Below are positions 62,545 through 64,000 of a stretch of 64,000 nt of DNA, in pieces (within the stretch, counting starts at the first letter, position 1; each line of letters starts with the position of its first letter). Source of the stretch: Enterocloster bolteae (lineage in GTDB: Bacteria; Bacillota; Clostridia; Lachnospirales; Lachnospiraceae); contig JAETNT010000001.1 of the NCBI GenBank assembly GCA_021772025.1, positions 62,001 to 126,000 of the forward strand. The letters are read 5' to 3'. The notes beneath the pieces were generated by a model. That model was not told where the DNA came from. It was given only the letters and a program-made list of their open reading frames with translations, and made no database searches. Made by a program: the position numbers and the translations under genes.

Positions 62545-62569
62545 CTATTCTCTTAGGGAATGTTATAAA
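62541..62569 (+). promoter_or_regulatory. prs promoter
   Basis: TTGACT (62541-62546), overlapping the stop of the loader gene, 17-nt spacer, TATAAA (62564-62569). Confidence 0.75.
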
Positions 62570-62612
62570 TGAATTGCTTGTTATTATATGAACTTATAGT
62601 TAAGCACCTCGC

Positions 62613-62628
62613 AGCAAGCCGGCTTGCT
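62613..62628. promoter_or_regulatory. 16-bp palindrome in the prs leader
   Basis: AGCAAGCCGGCTTGCT, perfect palindrome 40 bp upstream of the start codon and 44 bp after the -10. Possible operator or mRNA structure. Confidence 0.45.
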
Positions 62629-62667
62629 CTTGTTTCGCTGCCATCGTGTGAATAAATGGAGGATGAA

Positions 62668-63840
62668 ATGCTGTACGAAGAGAAGATTATTGAGACAATT
62701 CCGGTTGGACCGCTGGGGTTGATTCCTTTGAAAAGCTGTTCAAAGCTGGGGGAAAAAGTTGATAAATACCTAGTAGACTGGAGAAGGGAACGGGAAAGTG
62801 AGCATAAGCACACCATTGCGTTTTCCGGTTATCAGAGGGACTCTTATATTATAGGGGCTCAGACCCCCAGATTCGGTTCCGGTGAGGGAAAGGGGACCCT
62901 GGAAGCATCTGTCCGCGGAGATGATTTATATTTAATGGTAGATGTGTGCAACTACAGCCTTACGTATTCTCTGGGAGGGGAAACAAATCATATGTCTCCG
63001 GACGACCATTTTCAGGATTTAAAGCGTGTAATTGCCGCTGCTGCCGGAAAGGCGCGCAGGATTAATGTAATTATGCCGTTTCTCTATGAGAGCCGCCAGC
63101 ACAAGCGTTCTAGCAGAGAATCCCTGGACTGTGCCTTGGCTCTTCAGGAGCTGGCTCACATGGGAGTGGAGAACATTATTACCTTCGATGCTCATGACCC
63201 CAGAGTACAGAATGCGATTCCTTTTAGAGGTTTTGAAACCGTACAGCCTATTTATCAGTTTATCAAGCACCTGTTAAAGCACGAAACCAACCTGGAAATT
63301 GACAGTGATCATATGATGGTGATCAGTCCTGATGAGGGCGGAATGAACCGGGCGGTTTACTTTGCCAATGTTTTGGGCCTGGATATGGGAATGTTCTATA
63401 AGCGCAGAGATTATACCAAAATTGTAAATGGCCGAAACCCTATCGTTGCCCATGAATTCTTAGGGAGCAGCGTAAAGGGCAAAGATGTTTTAATTATCGA
63501 TGATATGATTTCCTCCGGCGAGAGTATGCTGGATGTTGCCAAAGAGTTAAAGAAGCGTGAAGCCAGAAAGGTGTTTATCTGCGCTACTTTTGGATTGTTT
63601 ACCAATGGCCTGGACAAGTTTGACGAGTATTATGAGAGGGGCCTGATTGACCGGATTCTTACCACTAACCTGGTATATCAGACAGAGGCTCTGCTTAATA
63701 AACCCTATTATATTGATGTAGACATGAGCAAGTATGTTGCATTAATTATTGACAATCTAAATCATGATTCATCATTAAGTGACCTGCTGAATCCTACCGG
63801 ACGAATTAATAAACTGCTGAATCAGTACAGAAGTAAATAA
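62668..63840 (+). CDS. prs: Ribose-phosphate pyrophosphokinase (long form)
   Basis: 390 residues from ATG 62668, five bases after GGAGG; 62656 lacks a site. It makes PRPP from ribose-5-P and ATP. Visible: PFLYESRQHKRSSRE, ITFDAHDPRVQNAIPF (first ribose-5-P/Mg2+ region), DMGMFYKRRDYTK, and PRPP loop VLIIDDMISSGESMLDV. It is longer than the usual 310-320 residues at both ends, matching a clostridial long class, not the standard PrsA. Confidence 0.93.
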   Translation: MLYEEKIIETIPVGPLGLIPLKSCSKLGEKVDKYLVDWRRERESEHKHTIAFSGYQRDSYIIGAQTPRFGSGEGKGTLEASVRGDDLYLMVDVCNYSLTYSLGGETNHMSPDDHFQDLKRVIAAAAGKARRINVIMPFLYESRQHKRSSRESLDCALALQELAHMGVENIITFDAHDPRVQNAIPFRGFETVQPIYQFIKHLLKHETNLEIDSDHMMVISPDEGGMNRAVYFANVLGLDMGMFYKRRDYTKIVNGRNPIVAHEFLGSSVKGKDVLIIDDMISSGESMLDVAKELKKREARKVFICATFGLFTNGLDKFDEYYERGLIDRILTTNLVYQTEALLNKPYYIDVDMSKYVALIIDNLNHDSSLSDLLNPTGRINKLLNQYRSK

Positions 63841-63854
63841 ATATAAAATTAAGA

Positions 63855-63887
63855 AAGAAGGCTGCGGAATCAGGGGTCTTCTTTTTT
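63855..63887 (+). terminator. Terminator after prs
   Basis: AAGAAGGCT (63855-63863) pairs with GGTCTTCTT (63875-63883), including G-U pairs, then TTTT. The last 110 bases of the window hold nothing I recognise. Confidence 0.75.
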
Positions 63888-64000
63888 GTGTGCGTTCAAC
63901 ATGGGTATAGTTTAAGTGATGAGAATACATAACGCACCCTGGCAGCGGGAAGTCAAAATCCAATAACTATAAAAAATTTTAAGAAAAGTTTAGGTTGTAG

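Noticed and set aside
1-64000. tRNA genes, CRISPR arrays, insertion sequences, prophage
   Set aside because: Reading both strands I saw no T-loop GTTCGAATC-type signatures, no regularly spaced repeats and no transposase or integrase proteins.

Overview
The window looks like a chromosomal segment of a spore-forming, anaerobic Firmicute, most likely a Lachnospiraceae / Clostridium cluster XIVa gut bacterium. The evidence is a CotS-type spore coat protein, two rubrerythrins under a PerR-type repressor, a type-3 ProS behind a T-box, a preQ1-QueT unit, a DnaD/DnaC-like primosome pair, strong AGGAGG ribosome binding sites and TTGaca-17-TAtaaT promoters. Almost all genes are on the + strand. I see no tRNA, rRNA, transposase, prophage or CRISPR array, so this is mostly core chromosome with two or three accessory metabolic clusters.

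Layout. 1-7.8 kb: a CBS-type pyrophosphatase cut by the window edge, a lipoprotein, a flavin reductase-like protein, a shikimate kinase-like protein, luxS (minus strand) and a P-type Ca2+ ATPase with an unusual insertion. 8-11 kb: an FAH-family enzyme, then perR and two rubrerythrins of opposite domain order; perR and the first rubrerythrin carry the same palindromic operator at the same place. 11-17 kb: T-box/proS, cca, cotS-like, phosphoglucomutase. 17.2-21.2 kb: a PAS-HTH regulator with a metallo-hydrolase, an amidohydrolase and a class V aminotransferase, an uncharacterised catabolic operon. 21.2-31 kb: a membrane protein, an ABC-F ATPase, a structured intergenic RNA candidate, mreB, recD2, comF, bactofilin with an NlpC/P60 hydrolase, and two small membrane proteins. 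30.8-34.5 kb: rpmG-secE-nusG and rplKAJL with L10 leader and paired putative L1 sites; rpoBC does not follow.

34.6-46 kb: uridine kinase, DUF1576, mscL, a bicupin, then an M20 dipeptidase gene heading a complete Dpp/Opp-type peptide ABC operon with a convergent LysR gene. 47-48.4 kb: preQ1 riboswitch/queT and an HPr-like protein that keeps His15 but lacks Ser46. 48.5-57.5 kb: the most interesting accessory region. It holds a MupG-family TIM-barrel protein, a PRD/EII regulator, lactose/cellobiose-type PTS IIA-IIB-IIC, a truncated GrdB-like protein, an aspartylglucosaminidase-family amidase, an M20 peptidase and CutC. The two promoters in it share a 17-bp palindrome exactly 33 nt upstream of TATAAT, so they should form one regulon. 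57.5-64 kb: YitT, MurC, a DnaA-box cluster ahead of dnaD and a dnaC/dnaI-like loader gene, and a phosphoribosyl-pyrophosphate synthetase.

How they work together: the window combines peroxide/oxygen defence (PerR, rubrerythrins), translation and transcription machinery, envelope growth (MreB, bactofilin, MurC, NlpC/P60), peptide scavenging (Dpp plus two M20 peptidases) and a PTS-linked pathway that I infer takes up an amino-sugar or glyco-amino-acid type substrate. All functions are family-level readings; no alignments or folding programs were run.
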